Source of the DNA: Planctomycetota bacterium
GTDB lineage: Bacteria; Planctomycetota; DG-23; SLPQ01
Length of the DNA stretch: 18,298 bases
Direction: 5' to 3'
Assembly: GCA_021160625.1 (NCBI GenBank)
Contig: JAGHCE010000126.1
Location: forward strand, 1-18,298
Shown here: one piece after another, positions 17,725-18,298 of the stretch
How the letters are laid out: each line of letters starts with the position of its first letter
How positions within the stretch are numbered: the stretch's first letter is position 1
Translations under genes and position numbers: made by a program
Notes under the pieces: generated by a model
Seen by the model: only the letters and a program-made list of their open reading frames with translations
Database searches by the model: none
Told to the model about the DNA's origin: nothing

Positions 17725-17998
17725 GCGGTATTTCCGTGTGTGGTCGGTATCTTTCCGACTTAGACCTACTGATTCGGGGATTACCAGCTGGAATCGCCTG
17801 TTGGGGTCATCCGCCCTTCAGACAGCTGGCCTCCAACATAGAGCCACGCTGGAATGAGTTCTTTCCCTGCGTATTCCGGAACAAGGACCCGTTTGTAGAG
17901 GCTCGAACCGCCCGGGTGGAAGCTCTCAAGGCGGTCGACCCGCCTGCTGCGTTGCTCGCAGCGCGGAGGATGTCGGCCTGTTAAATGACGGCGAATAA

Positions 17999-18023
17999 GA
18001 ATCGGAGAATCGGAGAATCCGGA
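17999..18023. repeat. Short tandem repeat, period 8
   Basis: GAATCGGA occurs twice in tandem, followed by a variant GAATCCGGA. The 11-mer CGGAGAATCGG recurs at about 18094-18104. It could be a chance local duplication or repeated binding sites; no gene overlaps it. Confidence 0.5.
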
Positions 18024-18145
18024 GGAGATTTGCGCGGGTTTTGGTCGCAAACGTGGAGGGTTCGGCGCGAGCCCCGAAGGGGTTGCCGTGGAACGGAGAA
18101 TCGGCAAGGGCGTGTGGAGGCGCGTAACTGCTTGAGAAATGGGGA

Positions 18146-18168
18146 GAAACAACAAAACCCCGAGGGGT
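18146..18168 (-). terminator. Weak terminator-like hairpin for a gene to the right
   Basis: On the minus strand, ACCCCTCGGGGT is followed by TTTGTTGTTTC, a short stem with a T-rich tract. If real, it would end a transcript entering from beyond the right edge and insulate the BREX promoter. With four pairs around a tetraloop the stem is short, so this is a tentative call. Confidence 0.25.
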
Positions 18169-18298
18169 CAACCCATAAGCGCTCAAATAAGAGACCTATA
18201 GAATAGAGCAAATAACATCAGTTTGTAATTTTCGTTTCCTTGAATTTTCCATTAACCGCACTTTGATTTGATGCCAATGGTCTAAGGCTTCATTTATC

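Larger units (their letters stand above)
17725..18298. other. Non-coding stretch upstream of the operon
   Basis: About 570 nt without a convincing gene. Open frames here are short, have no good ribosome-binding sites and show no recognisable protein pattern. The stretch holds a short tandem repeat (17999-18023), a six-pair hairpin GCTGCG/CGCAGC at 17946-17962, two CCCC-GA(A)-GGGG hairpins near 18072-18082 and 18158-18167, and an A+T-rich right end. No integrase site, tRNA or mobile element is evident. Confidence 0.5.

Noticed and set aside
17946..17962. GCTGCG/CGCAGC hairpin as a terminator
   Set aside because: The stem is short and there is no T tract on either strand after it.
17999..18104. 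Repeated GAATCGGA units as a CRISPR array or origin iterons
   Set aside because: Only two exact tandem units plus variants, with period 8 and no spacers of regular size. No replication gene is nearby.
17781..18155. Minus-strand open frame of 124 codons upstream of the operon
   Set aside because: Low-complexity, Arg/Ser/Pro-rich translation with no family pattern and no good ribosome-binding site, overlapping other frames of similar quality. Treated as non-coding.

Overview
The window carries one strand-consistent antiviral defence island. Every gene I can support lies on the minus strand, so transcription runs from about 17,690 down to position 1. The core is a complete type 1 BREX (bacteriophage exclusion) locus in canonical order: brxA, brxB, brxC, pglX, pglZ, brxL. 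It is preceded by a small helix-turn-helix gene. A DUF262/DUF1524 (GmrSD-type, BrxU-like) putative type IV restriction nuclease sits between pglX and pglZ. Downstream is a large PHP-plus-SMC-like ATPase (TrlF-like), followed by the first 60 codons of an AlbA_2/Schlafen-type domain protein that runs off the left edge.

The organism cannot be named from this sequence. The BREX genes are visibly G+C-rich with conventional Shine-Dalgarno sites, and there is a near-consensus sigma-70 promoter. Both fit a moderately high-GC, probably Gram-negative environmental bacterium. No rRNA, tRNA, integrase, transposase or CRISPR array is visible.

Layout, right to left: 17,725-18,298 has no convincing gene, only short repeats and hairpins. 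A strong promoter lies at 17,697-17,724, followed by a leader of about 150 nt containing a stem-loop. Next come the HTH gene (to 17,334), brxA, brxB, brxC (to 12,563), pglX (to 9,132), the BrxU-like gene (to 7,306), pglZ (to 4,964) and brxL (to 2,919). All these junctions overlap or are separated by no more than about 15 nt, so this is probably one polycistronic unit. After 49 nt comes the PHP-ATPase gene (2,869-191), which is less G+C-rich than the BREX genes, then the AlbA_2 gene 10 nt further on.

Expected joint action, from family knowledge: PglX modifies adenines in a specific DNA motif, marking self DNA. BrxB, BrxC and PglZ form part of the modification and exclusion machinery. BrxA and BrxL bind DNA, and BrxL is the AAA+ effector needed against phage. 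The BrxU-like nuclease would attack phages with modified bases that escape BREX. The PHP-ATPase and AlbA_2 genes look like an added module of unknown action.

The points most worth a second look are an A+T-rich block in the middle of pglX covering the specificity region, loss of the metal-binding HxH pair in the PHP domain, the absence of a recognisable Ser-Lys dyad in the BrxL Lon-like domain, and the embedding of a type IV enzyme by translational overlap.
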